Positions 8,911 through 16,708 of a stretch of 64,000 bases of DNA are shown piece by piece. The notes below the pieces were generated by a model. The model saw nothing but the letters and a program-made list of their open reading frames with translations. It did not search any database and was not told the DNA's origin. Origin of the DNA: an uncultured Treponema sp. (GTDB lineage Bacteria > Spirochaetota > Spirochaetia > Treponematales > Treponemataceae); contig CAMJZA010000006.1 in the NCBI GenBank assembly GCA_946410085.1, positions 1 to 64,000 of the forward strand, in the 5' to 3' direction. Position 1 is the stretch's first letter. Every line of letters starts with the position of its first letter. The translations under genes were made by a program, and so were the position numbers.

Positions 8911-9582
8911 ATGGCAAAGGTTTTGATTGTAGAGGACGACGAGGGCATCAGCGACTTCGTGAACCTTGAGCTCAAGCACGAAGGCTACGAGACGTCTGTT
9001 GCGGACACCGGGCGTAAGGCGCTCGATGCATTCGAGGCGGAAAAGCCCGATCTGATCCTGCTCGACATCATGCTGCCGGAGCTTTCCGGCCTTGAGGTCC
9101 TGCGCCGGATCCGCAAGACGTCGGACGTGCCGGTAATCCTGCTGACTGCCCGGGGCGAGACCTATGACAAGGTGAACGGGCTCAATGCGGGCGCTGACGA
9201 CTACCTGCCCAAGCCCTTTGAGATTGAGGAACTGCTTGCGAGGATGGGGGCCGTCCTGCGCCGCAGCGAGCGAAAGGATGCGGGCGGGCAGGAACTGAAA
9301 AACCGCGATGTGGAGATGCAGCCCCTTTCCATGAAGGTGCTCGTTGCCGGGCAGGAGCTGAACCTGTCCAAGACCGAGTTCCTCATGCTCAAAAACTTTC
9401 TGGAACACAAAAACGAGGCCCTGTCCCGCGACCAGATCATCAGTGCGGTCTGGGGCAAGGACCACTATATCGACGAGAACAACGTTGACGTCTATGTGGG
9501 CTACCTCCGGGCCAAGATTGACCAGCCGCTCAAGGCCGAATACATCAGGACGGTGCGCGGCGTCGGCTACATGATGGTCTAG
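8911..9582 (+). CDS. OmpR/PhoB-family response regulator
   Basis: 223 residues. The receiver domain (1-117) has the acidic pair E8-D9, the phosphoacceptor D52 in LILLDIMLP, the switch Thr in VILLTARG and the conserved Lys in YLPKPF. A winged-helix DNA-binding domain fills the C-terminal half, ending in the canonical VRGVGYMM. No histidine kinase is adjacent, which makes it an orphan regulator; its pairing with the MCP upstream suggests a link to chemotaxis or sensory input, which is inference. GGAAGG at the end of the MCP gene is a plausible ribosome binding site. Confidence 0.93.
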   Translation: MAKVLIVEDDEGISDFVNLELKHEGYETSVADTGRKALDAFEAEKPDLILLDIMLPELSGLEVLRRIRKTSDVPVILLTARGETYDKVNGLNAGADDYLPKPFEIEELLARMGAVLRRSERKDAGGQELKNRDVEMQPLSMKVLVAGQELNLSKTEFLMLKNFLEHKNEALSRDQIISAVWGKDHYIDENNVDVYVGYLRAKIDQPLKAEYIRTVRGVGYMMV

Positions 9583-9594
9583 CGGGGATCCGGG

Positions 9595-10041
9595 GTGATT
9601 CAGCGCATCATTGAGGCAGCCAGATCCCTGCTTTCGGGGCAGGACCTGTTCCTCATTGCCGTCCTGCTTTTTCTCCTTGTCTATCTTGTTATCGGAATCC
9701 TCATAGGGCTGCTCATCCAGCGCCTGCGCGACCAGTCGCTGATACGGCGGGAGCGGGAAGATGCCGTGAGGCGCAGCCGGGCGGTTCTGGGAGGCCTTGC
9801 GGGCGAGCAGCTTGCTCCCCTGCTGCCGGGCTTTCCCTGCGGGGCGGGTGACGTGCGCTTTGTCGGCAAGCCCGTGGACTACGTTGCCTTTCCGGGGATG
9901 GCGGAAGGGAAAGAAATAAAGGAAGTCGTTTTCATTGAGGTCAAAACCGGCTCTGCCGGCCTGTCCCGGCGCGAGAAGGAAATAAAGGCCGCCGTCAAGG
10001 CCGGCCGCGTCCGCTGGGCGGAGTGGCGGGCAGGGGAGTAG
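9595..10041 (+). CDS. Membrane-anchored Holliday-junction-resolvase-like endonuclease
   Basis: 148 residues from GTG 9595, 12 bases after the regulator stop, with GGGG upstream. One N-terminal transmembrane helix (LFLIAVLLFLLVYLVIGILI, about 19-38) is followed by a restriction-endonuclease-like core. Recognisable pieces are RRSRAVLGGLAGEQLAPLLP, then KPVDYVAFPGM (the Asp position), VVFIEVKTG (E-x-K) and SRREKEIKAAVKAGRVRWAE. This matches the family described as an endonuclease related to archaeal Holliday junction resolvases. The biological role is not established for the family. It probably shares a transcript with the two genes before it. Confidence 0.85.
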   Translation: MIQRIIEAARSLLSGQDLFLIAVLLFLLVYLVIGILIGLLIQRLRDQSLIRREREDAVRRSRAVLGGLAGEQLAPLLPGFPCGAGDVRFVGKPVDYVAFPGMAEGKEIKEVVFIEVKTGSAGLSRREKEIKAAVKAGRVRWAEWRAGE

Positions 10042-10096
10042 GGCCCGGGCCCAGGGCTAGGCCCGGACAAAGCCCGGGCAAAGCCCGAGGCTGCAG

Positions 10097-10148
10097 TCCC
10101 GCCATTACCACTTGCCGGATGCGCCGCCGCCGGATGTGCGGCCACCAT
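10097..10148 (-). pseudogene. Remnant of a TPM-protein 3' end, opposite strand
   Basis: Read on the minus strand, 10146-10105 encodes GGRTSGGGASGKW-stop, identical to the last 13 residues of the TPM protein that ends at 13306. The DNA matches over about 45 bases, including GGCGGG after the stop. Nothing further upstream of the tail is recognisable. It is the residue of an inverted copy or of a lost paralogue. A run of nine G lies beside it (10152-10160). Confidence 0.75.
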
Positions 10149-10248
10149 GCAGGGGGGGGGCGACGGCCTCACGATAGCTAAAATTTGCCTGAACTCCATG
10201 TCCTGCCTGCAGCTGAATGGAATGCAGCAGGTGTTTCTTGAAATGCGC

Positions 10249-10301
10249 TTGACATTTTTTTTTTTTTTGTCATACTGCGCTATGTTGTTGTAATGAAAGG
10301 A
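10249..10301 (+). promoter_or_regulatory. Promoter with a T14 tract in the spacer
   Basis: A consensus -35 TTGACA (10249-10254) and a -10 CATACT (10271-10276) are 16 bp apart, and 14 of those 16 bases are an unbroken T run (10255-10268). AAAGGAG at 10295-10301 is the ribosome binding site of the lipoprotein gene. A homopolymer between -35 and -10 can change length by slippage and so switch promoter strength. Confidence 0.65.
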
Positions 10302-10309
10302 GTTTTTTC

Positions 10310-10816
10310 ATGGAAAAAAGGGCTTTTGCTTCTGTCCTGCTTTGTTTTGTCGCATTCTTTCTGCTGTCTTTGAGCTGTGCGTCTGGGCCAAAGCAGACAA
10401 CTGTTAAGATTGCGAATGTTCGCTCATGGGTCGTAGATGGCTCAGTCTCTGTGCCGTGTGAATCAAATCTTTCAATTGCCCAATGGAAATATCTTGTGAA
10501 GGAGCTTGATAAAATCGACCAGCTTGATAATATCAAGTTATCTGCAGGCAAAGGAATTGCTTCCATGAACCTTGAAAGTTTCATAAAGATAAGCGGTGTT
10601 CCGTTGAAATATGTATATTCAGTGAAACCTTCTGCCGGAGAGCTTACCCTCACGATTTTGGATATTGCCGAAGCGGATCCTGAAGCCGGTGCTTTTGCGG
10701 TGACGATGACAGTCGATGAGCTTGAGGGATACAAGGCTTCTGTAGTCAAGAAAATCGAGAAAGATTTAACTTCTCATGCAGAATTCCTGGTTGAGAACAA
10801 AGTGCTGCTCGAATAG
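10310..10816 (+). CDS. Lipoprotein, paralogue of the gene at 16709-17242
   Basis: 168 residues of unknown function. A lipoprotein signal peptide ends in LLSLSC with the acceptor Cys at position 23. The mature part (SGPKQTTVKIANVRSWVVDG onward) aligns throughout with the protein encoded at 16709-17242 on the other strand: both have VSVPC, QWKYLV, LDNIKLSA or LNNIKLSA, MNLES and a C-terminal Lys-rich helix. Both should sit on the inner or outer membrane. The gene is less GC-rich than its neighbours. Expression is likely tuned by the T14 spacer of its promoter. No family name is recognised. Confidence 0.8.
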   Translation: MEKRAFASVLLCFVAFFLLSLSCASGPKQTTVKIANVRSWVVDGSVSVPCESNLSIAQWKYLVKELDKIDQLDNIKLSAGKGIASMNLESFIKISGVPLKYVYSVKPSAGELTLTILDIAEADPEAGAFAVTMTVDELEGYKASVVKKIEKDLTSHAEFLVENKVLLE

Positions 10817-11116
10817 AAATAGCTTTCGTTTCGTCGTTGCAACAATCATTCTATACATGGCAATAGTCGGTATGGATTGTTGCACGGCACATTTTAGGGA
10901 ACCTCGAAAAAAGCGTTTAGAAGTTCCTTATCCTGCCCCGGTTGCCTTCCCACATGACATCTCTCTGGAACATCGGTATCTGATACTTCCCCGTCCTCTT
11001 GGGCAAACACGGGACGATTCCGCTCTTTGACGCACAGAACCAAAGACATATTGATCAGGCTTTCGGCCGGGTTTTGCCAGTATGGGCGTAAAACTATGGC
11101 AGACTGGCCGCATTCG
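10817..11116. other. 300-base gap without a convincing gene
   Basis: No reading frame here has a ribosome binding site or protein-like composition. It holds one arm of an inverted repeat (11062-11085) and a weak dyad (GGAAC...GTTCC around 10898-10927) that loosely resembles the first hairpin of the insert at 42830. Otherwise nothing is seen. Confidence 0.5.
11062..11085. repeat. Left arm of a 24-bp inverted repeat flanking lemA-TPM
   Basis: This segment pairs with 13331-13354 in inverted orientation, with 22 of 24 positions identical; both contain CCGGGTTTTG and AGTATGG on the relevant strand. The arms enclose exactly the lemA and TPM genes. Confidence 0.65.
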
Positions 11117-11146
11117 TGCTATACTGCCTTAGTAAGGGAGATTATG
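11117..11146 (+). promoter_or_regulatory. Extended -10 promoter and ribosome binding site of lemA
   Basis: TGC-TATACT (hexamer 11120-11125) is the same motif as at hsdM and at 43314. Here it is followed by AAGGGAG (about 11134-11140) before ATG 11144, so this transcript has a short normal leader. Confidence 0.6.
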
Positions 11147-11758
11147 AACATGAACAAGATACGCAGCGTGCTTTTCACGGCATTCATGCTGACGGTAAGC
11201 CTGAACCTGTCAGGCTGTTTCCTGATAGAGAATAAGATCATACAGCTGGACCAGAACGTGGAAGAAGCGCAGGGCAATATCGCCACCCAGTACGACAACA
11301 AGCTGCGCCGCATCCCGGAACTGCTGCAGGTAGTCAAGGCGTCCAAAAATGCGGAGATCGAAGCGATGGTCAGCGTCATAGAAGAGCGGGCAAAGGCAGC
11401 GGGGCAGATCAAACTGGACGCTTCCACGGTATCCGATCTGGAAAAGATGGCCCGGTTCCAGCAGGCCCAGGCAGAACTGAATGCCGGACTCGGACGCCTC
11501 ATGGCCGTCAGCGAGCAGTACCCGGACTTCAAGTTTCCCGACCAGTTTACGGCCCTCATGACCGAGATTGAAGGGGCAAACAACCGCATCACGGTCGCGC
11601 AGACCCGCTACAACAAGGCCGTCAAGGAATTCAACACCTACATCCTCAGCTTTCCCGGCAGCACGGTTGCCTCGAAAAAGGGCTACGAAAAGAAAGTCCC
11701 CTTCCAGTCAGACATGGACGTCACCAAGCCCGTCGGGGCAATGGAACTGGACCTGTAG
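11144..11758 (+). CDS. lemA: LemA family lipoprotein
   Basis: 204 residues from ATG 11144, chosen over the in-frame ATG at 11027 because AAGGGAG precedes it and the signal peptide then starts properly. The signal ends in LNLSGC, so the protein is lipidated. The mature protein is the LemA helical bundle: IQLDQNVEEAQGNIATQYDN, then RIPELLQVVKA, the central Gln- and Ala-rich helices, and RYNKAVKEFNTYILSFPGST near residue 160. LemA proteins commonly sit beside TPM-domain membrane proteins, as here. Their biochemical role is not established; membrane stress or envelope functions have been proposed for the family. Confidence 0.92.
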   Translation: MNMNKIRSVLFTAFMLTVSLNLSGCFLIENKIIQLDQNVEEAQGNIATQYDNKLRRIPELLQVVKASKNAEIEAMVSVIEERAKAAGQIKLDASTVSDLEKMARFQQAQAELNAGLGRLMAVSEQYPDFKFPDQFTALMTEIEGANNRITVAQTRYNKAVKEFNTYILSFPGSTVASKKGYEKKVPFQSDMDVTKPVGAMELDL

Positions 11759-11797
11759 TATACACAGAGGGCCTTTTAATAAAAGAGGACTTTTTAT

Positions 11798-13306
11798 ATG
11801 AAGAAGAAACACGGCATCTTTACGGTCGCCCACAGGCTTGTCCTCATGCTGTCGGCGCTCTGGCTGTTTGCGGTGCAGGCAGCAGGCACACAAAGCGCCG
11901 TGCCGCAGGCAGAAGCACCGGCACCAGTACCGGCACAGGCTGCCGGGCAGGACTTCCGTACGGACAAAGACGGCCTCTACGAATGGGCGGGCCCCGTCGT
12001 GGACGTATCCGGCCTTTTGTCCCCGGAGGACAGGAACGATCTGGCAGACTTCCTGAACCGGCTGCACGAGGACAAGGGGATCCAGCTTGCCGTGATGGTC
12101 GTCCCGAGCATGAACGGCGATGCAGCATTCTGCACAAAGCATCTTGTGAAATGGCAGAAGGAACAGGCTGCATTTGAAAACGGGGCCCTGCTCACCATTG
12201 CGACCAGCGACAAGCGGGTCGGCATGGGAAAAGGGAAAAAGGCCCAGGAACGGCTCACCCCGGAGCTGACGGAACAGGTGTTCGACGACTATCTCATACC
12301 CGATTACGCGGCGGGCCGGAAAGCCGAGGGAATCCGCAAGGCCGTGCTCAGGACGGCAGTCATACTCAGCGGGGACGAGTCGCTTACGCTCCTGCGGTCC
12401 AGACAGGCCCTCATGGTCAAACCCGCCCTCACGGAGTACCGCAGGGACAAGGAGGGTCTCTACGACTGGACGGGCAGCTTTGTCCTGGACGCCGCGGACA
12501 TCCTGTCTGCCTCCCAGTACGGGGAGCTTGCAGGCTACCTCCTGGACCTGAACGACAGCACGGGCGTGCAGATTGCCGTCCTCACGGTGCCGACGACAGA
12601 CGGCGAGCCGGTGCATGATTTTGCCGTCCGCCACTTCGAAAAGTGGCAGCTGGGCCAGAAGGGCGTGGACAACGGCGCACTGCTGACCATCGTGATGGAC
12701 TCGCATGACCTTGACATCACGACCGGAGACGGCACGGAAGGAGTGCTGACTGACATACTGTGCAAGCGGATCATCGACGACGTTCTGGTTCCCGCCTTCC
12801 GCGGGGGAACGCAGGGCGCGGGCGTCATCAGCGCGGTGCGCAACATGGCGGGCATCATCACGCAGGACGACTCGCTCGTCACGGTATCCCGGGCGGGCGG
12901 AACAGCCGAGGATGCCAAGTGGTATGAGATCCTCGGCGGTGCCGTGATTTTCCTGCTGCTCATGTTTTTCGTCGGAAAGGCCGTCATAGGGGGGCTGAAA
13001 GATATTCTGGATGTGGTTCTGGGAGCGTTCGGAATTGACATTGGCAAAACGACCGGCGGAGGAGGCTCGTCTTATTCCGCTTCCTCAAGCCCGTACTCAT
13101 CCAGGTCGAAATCCTCACATTCGACCTCGCGTCCGTATAGATACCGCTGCGATGATGACGATGATTCCTATTCGTCCCGCTCGTCCAGTTCCAGCTCCTA
13201 TTCGTCCCGGTCCAGCTCGTCCAGCTCGCGGTCGTCCGGCTCCAGCTCCTACCGCTCGGGCGGGGGTGGCCGTACGTCAGGCGGCGGTGCATCCGGCAAG
13301 TGGTAG
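11798..13306 (+). CDS. Membrane protein with two TPM domains and a Ser-rich tail (YgcG-like)
   Basis: 502 residues. A signal peptide (about 1-30) is followed by a Pro/Ala linker and two tandem TPM domains, about 60-195 (YEWAGPVVDVSGLLSPED, then NGALLTIATSDKRVG) and 215-360 (YDWTGSFVLDAADILSASQY, then NGALLTIVMDSHDLDI). Most YgcG-type proteins have one. A transmembrane helix (AVIFLLLMFFVGKAVIGGL, about 384-402) precedes a low-complexity cytoplasmic tail of Ser and Arg with a DDDDD patch, ending in GGRTSGGGASGKW. It follows lemA by 39 bases and forms an operon with it. The pair is enclosed by inverted repeats (11062-11085 and 13331-13354), and a copy of its 3' end lies at 10097-10148. Confidence 0.88.
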   Translation: MKKKHGIFTVAHRLVLMLSALWLFAVQAAGTQSAVPQAEAPAPVPAQAAGQDFRTDKDGLYEWAGPVVDVSGLLSPEDRNDLADFLNRLHEDKGIQLAVMVVPSMNGDAAFCTKHLVKWQKEQAAFENGALLTIATSDKRVGMGKGKKAQERLTPELTEQVFDDYLIPDYAAGRKAEGIRKAVLRTAVILSGDESLTLLRSRQALMVKPALTEYRRDKEGLYDWTGSFVLDAADILSASQYGELAGYLLDLNDSTGVQIAVLTVPTTDGEPVHDFAVRHFEKWQLGQKGVDNGALLTIVMDSHDLDITTGDGTEGVLTDILCKRIIDDVLVPAFRGGTQGAGVISAVRNMAGIITQDDSLVTVSRAGGTAEDAKWYEILGGAVIFLLLMFFVGKAVIGGLKDILDVVLGAFGIDIGKTTGGGGSSYSASSSPYSSRSKSSHSTSRPYRYRCDDDDDSYSSRSSSSSSYSSRSSSSSSRSSGSSSYRSGGGGRTSGGGASGKW

Positions 13307-13330
13307 CGGCGGGGCTGCCGGTGCTTTTTG

Positions 13331-13354
13331 CCATACTAGCAAAACCCGGCTGAA
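13331..13354. repeat. Right arm of the inverted repeat flanking lemA-TPM
   Basis: Reverse complement of 11062-11085 with two differences. It lies 25 bases after the TPM stop and just before the likely valS promoter (GC-TATACT at 13360-13365). Confidence 0.65.
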
Positions 13355-13419
13355 TTCGCTATACTATTTTTCATTATATTCATAAATCTGCGAACGGCAC
13401 AGAACGAGAGGTACAGACG

Positions 13420-16179
13420 ATGAAGGCCATTGAACTTGAGAAAGCGTACAATCCGAAGGATTTTGAGGACAGGATATACAAGGAGTGGGTGGACAGGGGC
13501 TGCTTCAAGCCTGCATCGGACGAAAAATCCCCGATGCACAAGTCCTACCTGGACAAGAAGGCGGCCAATAAGACGGTTGCCAAGTATACGGTCGTCATTC
13601 CCCCGCCAAACGTGACCGGCGTGCTCCACATGGGGCACGGCCTGAACAATACCCTGCAGGACATCGTCGTGCGCTACCACCGCATGAAGGGCGACGACAC
13701 CCTCTGGGTGCCGGGAACGGACCATGCGGGTATTGCGACGCAGAACGTCGTTGAGCGTGCCCTGAAGAAAGAGGGCAAGCGGCGGCAGGACGTGGGCCGG
13801 GAAGCCTTCCTGGAGCGCACCTGGCAGGTCAAGGAAGAGCACCACAATACGATCGTCAAGCAGCAGCGCAAGCTGGGTAACTCCGTGGACTGGGACCGCG
13901 AGCGCTTCACGATGGACGAGGGCCTCAGCAAGGCCGTCCGCAACGTCTTCGTTACCCTCTATGAGCGTGGGCTCATTTACAAGGGTCATTACCTGGTCAA
14001 CTGGTGTCCCCGCTGCGGTACCGCCCTTGCCGATGACGAAGTTGAGCATACCGACACGGCGGGCGGCATGTACCACATCTGGTACGAGTTTGCCGACGGT
14101 CCTGCCCCCGACGGTTCCACGAAGATCGAGATTGCGACGACGCGGCCTGAAACCCTGCTCGGTGATACCGCCGTTGCCGTGAACCCTGAGGATGAGCGCT
14201 ACAAGGCAATCGTCGGCAAGAAGCTCAGGCTGCCGCTGACCGGCCGCACGATTCCCCTCATCGCTGACTCCTACGTTGACAAGGAGTTCGGAACGGGTAT
14301 GGTGAAGATTACGCCTGCCCATGACCCCAACGACTGGGAGGTCGGCAAGCGGAATAACCTTGAAGTCATCAACATCCTGAACCCCGACGGGACGCTCAAC
14401 GAGAACTGTCCCGAGAAATACCGGGGCATGACCTGCGCCAAGGCACGCGACATAGTGATTGAAGACCTGAAGGAGCTGGGCCTGTTCAAGGGCGAGGAGA
14501 AGATTACCCACTCCGTCGGCCACTGCTACCGCTGCAACACGGTCGTGGAGCCCTACCTGAGCGACCAGTGGTTCGTCAGAATGCAGCCGCTTGCCGACAA
14601 GGCCCTCGCCGCATGGAAAAAGGGAGACATCGTGTTCTATCCCCGCAAGTGGGAGAACACCTATGCCCACTGGATGGAAAACATCCGTGACTGGTGCATC
14701 TCACGCCAGCTCTGGTGGGGCCACCGCATTCCGGTCTGGTACTGCCAGAAGTGCGGCGAGGTCATCGTCTCCCGTGAGGACCCGGACAAGTGCCCCAAGT
14801 GCGGGGCTTCTGCGGCTGACCTGCAGCAGGATCCCGACGTGCTTGACACCTGGTTCTCCTCTTGGCTCTGGCCCTTCTCTACGCTCGGCTGGCCGGAGGA
14901 CACGCAGGACCTTAAGGACTTCTACCCGACGACCGCCCTTGTGACTGCCTACGACATCATCTTCTTCTGGGTCAGCCGCATGGTGATGGCGGGCCTTGAG
15001 TTCACGGGCAAGGCCCCCTTCAAGGACATCTACATCCACGGCCTGGTACGCGACAAGCAGGGCCGCAAGATGAGCAAGTCCCTGGGCAACGGCATTGACC
15101 CGCTTGAGATAATCGACATGTACGGGGCGGACGCACTCAAGTTCACCCTGTCCTACATGTGTGCGCAGGGGCAGGATGTCCTCATAGACAAGGATTCCTT
15201 CAAGATGGGAAGCCGCTTCTGCAACAAGGTCTGGAATGCAAGCCGCTACATCCTGGGCAACCTGGAAGGGCGGACGCTCATTCCCGTCAGCGATGCTGAC
15301 CTGACGGAACTGGACCGCTGGATTTACTCCTGCCTGAACCGGGCCGTCCTTGCGGAGAATGCGGCAATGACCGGCTACCGCTACAACGAGGGGGCACAGG
15401 CGCTCTACGAGTATTTCTGGAACGACTTCTGCGACTGGTACGTGGAGGCGACCAAGCTTTCATTCCGGGGCGACGATGAGCACGAGAAGGACCGGGCTGT
15501 TTCCGTCCTGCTGAACGTCATGGAAGAGAGCCTGCGCCTGCTGCATCCCTACCTGCCCTTTGTTACCGAGGAAATCTACGGCAAGCTCCCGCTCGACGAG
15601 ATTTTTGCCAACCGTACGAAGGCGGGCGCACAGAAAATCATCTCCAACGAGACAAGCCGCCTCTTGCTCGTGGACAGTCCCTTCCCGGAGGCTTGTGAGA
15701 GCCGCGAGGACGCGAAGGTGACTGCCCGCTTTGCCGTCCTGCAGGAGCTCATCCGCAACGTCCGCGCCCTCCGCGTGGAGTGCGGCCTTGACCCGGCATC
15801 CAAGCTGCATATCGCCGTCATGGTGCAGGCGGGAAGCGATGCTGAGGTCATTAAGGAAAAGACCGATATGATAGAACTGCTCGCGGGCGTGAACAGGATA
15901 GACTTCGTAAATGCCAAGCCCGCTTCCGCAATCGGTGCGGTCGGGACCGGATTTGAGGCCTTCCTGCTCGTCGATGAGGGCGTGAACAAGGAGCAGCTCA
16001 AGGCCCGCTTCGAGAAGTCCATTGCCGCAGAACAGGCTGCCATCCAGCGGAGCGAGGCAAAGCTTTCCGGCAAGTTCGCCGAGCATGCCCCTGCCGAGGT
16101 CGTGCAGGCGGAAAAGGACAAGCTTGAAGAAAGCCGCCGCCGGGTGGAAAAGCTTTCCTGCTATGTCAGGGAGCTGTAG
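13420..16179 (+). CDS. valS: Valyl-tRNA synthetase
   Basis: 919 residues, the usual bacterial ValRS length. The class I signature HMGH lies in PPNVTGVLHMGHGLNN near residue 65, and the KMSKS loop is exact (GRKMSKSLGNG near 550). The editing domain includes TTRPETLLGDTAVAVNP. Cys pairs in CPRCG, CQKCGEV and CPKCGA suggest zinc knuckles. The C-terminal coiled-coil arm typical of ValRS is present. GAGAGG precedes the ATG at 13420. A strong intrinsic terminator follows at 16235-16263. Confidence 0.97.
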   Translation: MKAIELEKAYNPKDFEDRIYKEWVDRGCFKPASDEKSPMHKSYLDKKAANKTVAKYTVVIPPPNVTGVLHMGHGLNNTLQDIVVRYHRMKGDDTLWVPGTDHAGIATQNVVERALKKEGKRRQDVGREAFLERTWQVKEEHHNTIVKQQRKLGNSVDWDRERFTMDEGLSKAVRNVFVTLYERGLIYKGHYLVNWCPRCGTALADDEVEHTDTAGGMYHIWYEFADGPAPDGSTKIEIATTRPETLLGDTAVAVNPEDERYKAIVGKKLRLPLTGRTIPLIADSYVDKEFGTGMVKITPAHDPNDWEVGKRNNLEVINILNPDGTLNENCPEKYRGMTCAKARDIVIEDLKELGLFKGEEKITHSVGHCYRCNTVVEPYLSDQWFVRMQPLADKALAAWKKGDIVFYPRKWENTYAHWMENIRDWCISRQLWWGHRIPVWYCQKCGEVIVSREDPDKCPKCGASAADLQQDPDVLDTWFSSWLWPFSTLGWPEDTQDLKDFYPTTALVTAYDIIFFWVSRMVMAGLEFTGKAPFKDIYIHGLVRDKQGRKMSKSLGNGIDPLEIIDMYGADALKFTLSYMCAQGQDVLIDKDSFKMGSRFCNKVWNASRYILGNLEGRTLIPVSDADLTELDRWIYSCLNRAVLAENAAMTGYRYNEGAQALYEYFWNDFCDWYVEATKLSFRGDDEHEKDRAVSVLLNVMEESLRLLHPYLPFVTEEIYGKLPLDEIFANRTKAGAQKIISNETSRLLLVDSPFPEACESREDAKVTARFAVLQELIRNVRALRVECGLDPASKLHIAVMVQAGSDAEVIKEKTDMIELLAGVNRIDFVNAKPASAIGAVGTGFEAFLLVDEGVNKEQLKARFEKSIAAEQAAIQRSEAKLSGKFAEHAPAEVVQAEKDKLEESRRRVEKLSCYVREL

Positions 16180-16234
16180 GAGAACGGATGTGAGGGGAGG
16201 CTGTAATCGCCCTCTCATGCTCTCCTGAATGGGA

Positions 16235-16263
16235 GGGGCCTGCATGATGCAGGCCCCTTTTTT
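16235..16263 (+). terminator. Intrinsic terminator after valS
   Basis: A perfect 10-bp stem (GGGGCCTGCA / TGCAGGCCCC) with a TGA loop is followed by six T. The opposite-strand VanZ-like gene ends inside its T run. Confidence 0.9.
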
Positions 16264-16699
16264 ATGCAGGATTCTTTTCGCACAGTGACAGCAGCGTGAG
16301 GATCACGGCGTAGAGCAGGAGGTCGAGGGGGTCAAACGTCCCCAGCTGCGGGAAAAGGAGCTGGGAACATTCGCTCAGGACTGCCATTGCGATGCAGAAT
16401 AGGTACTGCAGCGGCTTTCCGAGCAGGAGCTGCATGTACAGCGTAAAGGAAGTAAACCACAATGCGTCAACGAGGTAGTTGTTCAGGAGCCGCCAGCAGG
16501 GAATGCGGGTGAAATGCGGCATGAACGCATAATGCGCATGCGAGAAAAATGCAGTACAGGCTTTGCCGGATGCTGCAGTTGCAAAAGGCGGGCTCTGAAA
16601 GACGGCAAGCTGTGAAATATCGTGCAGCAATCCGTAGAGCATAAGTGCGGTAAGCACAAGGATTGCTGCAGCGACAGCTTTTATACGGTTCTTACGCAA
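16262..16699 (-). CDS. VanZ-like membrane protein
   Basis: 145 residues with about four hydrophobic helices. The C-terminal half has the VanZ-family look: LLNNYLVDALWFTSFTLYMQ, then AMAVLSECSQLLFPQLGTFDPLDLLLY, where the acidic SE and FDPLD positions are typical. The likely start is TTG 16699, nine bases after the upstream lipoprotein gene ends, with only a weak ribosome binding site, so translation may be coupled. VanZ relatives are integral membrane proteins of mostly unknown function. The assignment to the family is tentative. Confidence 0.6.
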   Translation of the reverse strand: MRKNRIKAVAAAILVLTALMLYGLLHDISQLAVFQSPPFATAASGKACTAFFSHAHYAFMPHFTRIPCWRLLNNYLVDALWFTSFTLYMQLLLGKPLQYLFCIAMAVLSECSQLLFPQLGTFDPLDLLLYAVILTLLSLCEKNPA

Positions 16700-16708
16700 T
16701 GGACGGGA

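Noticed and set aside
10776-11030. 84-codon open frame after the first lipoprotein
   Set aside because: It starts inside the lipoprotein gene, has no ribosome binding site, and the protein lacks any recognisable pattern.
13336-14670. Long minus-strand open frame across valS (444 codons)
   Set aside because: It is a shadow of valS, an effect of GC-rich codon use. valS has full synthetase motifs; the shadow has none.
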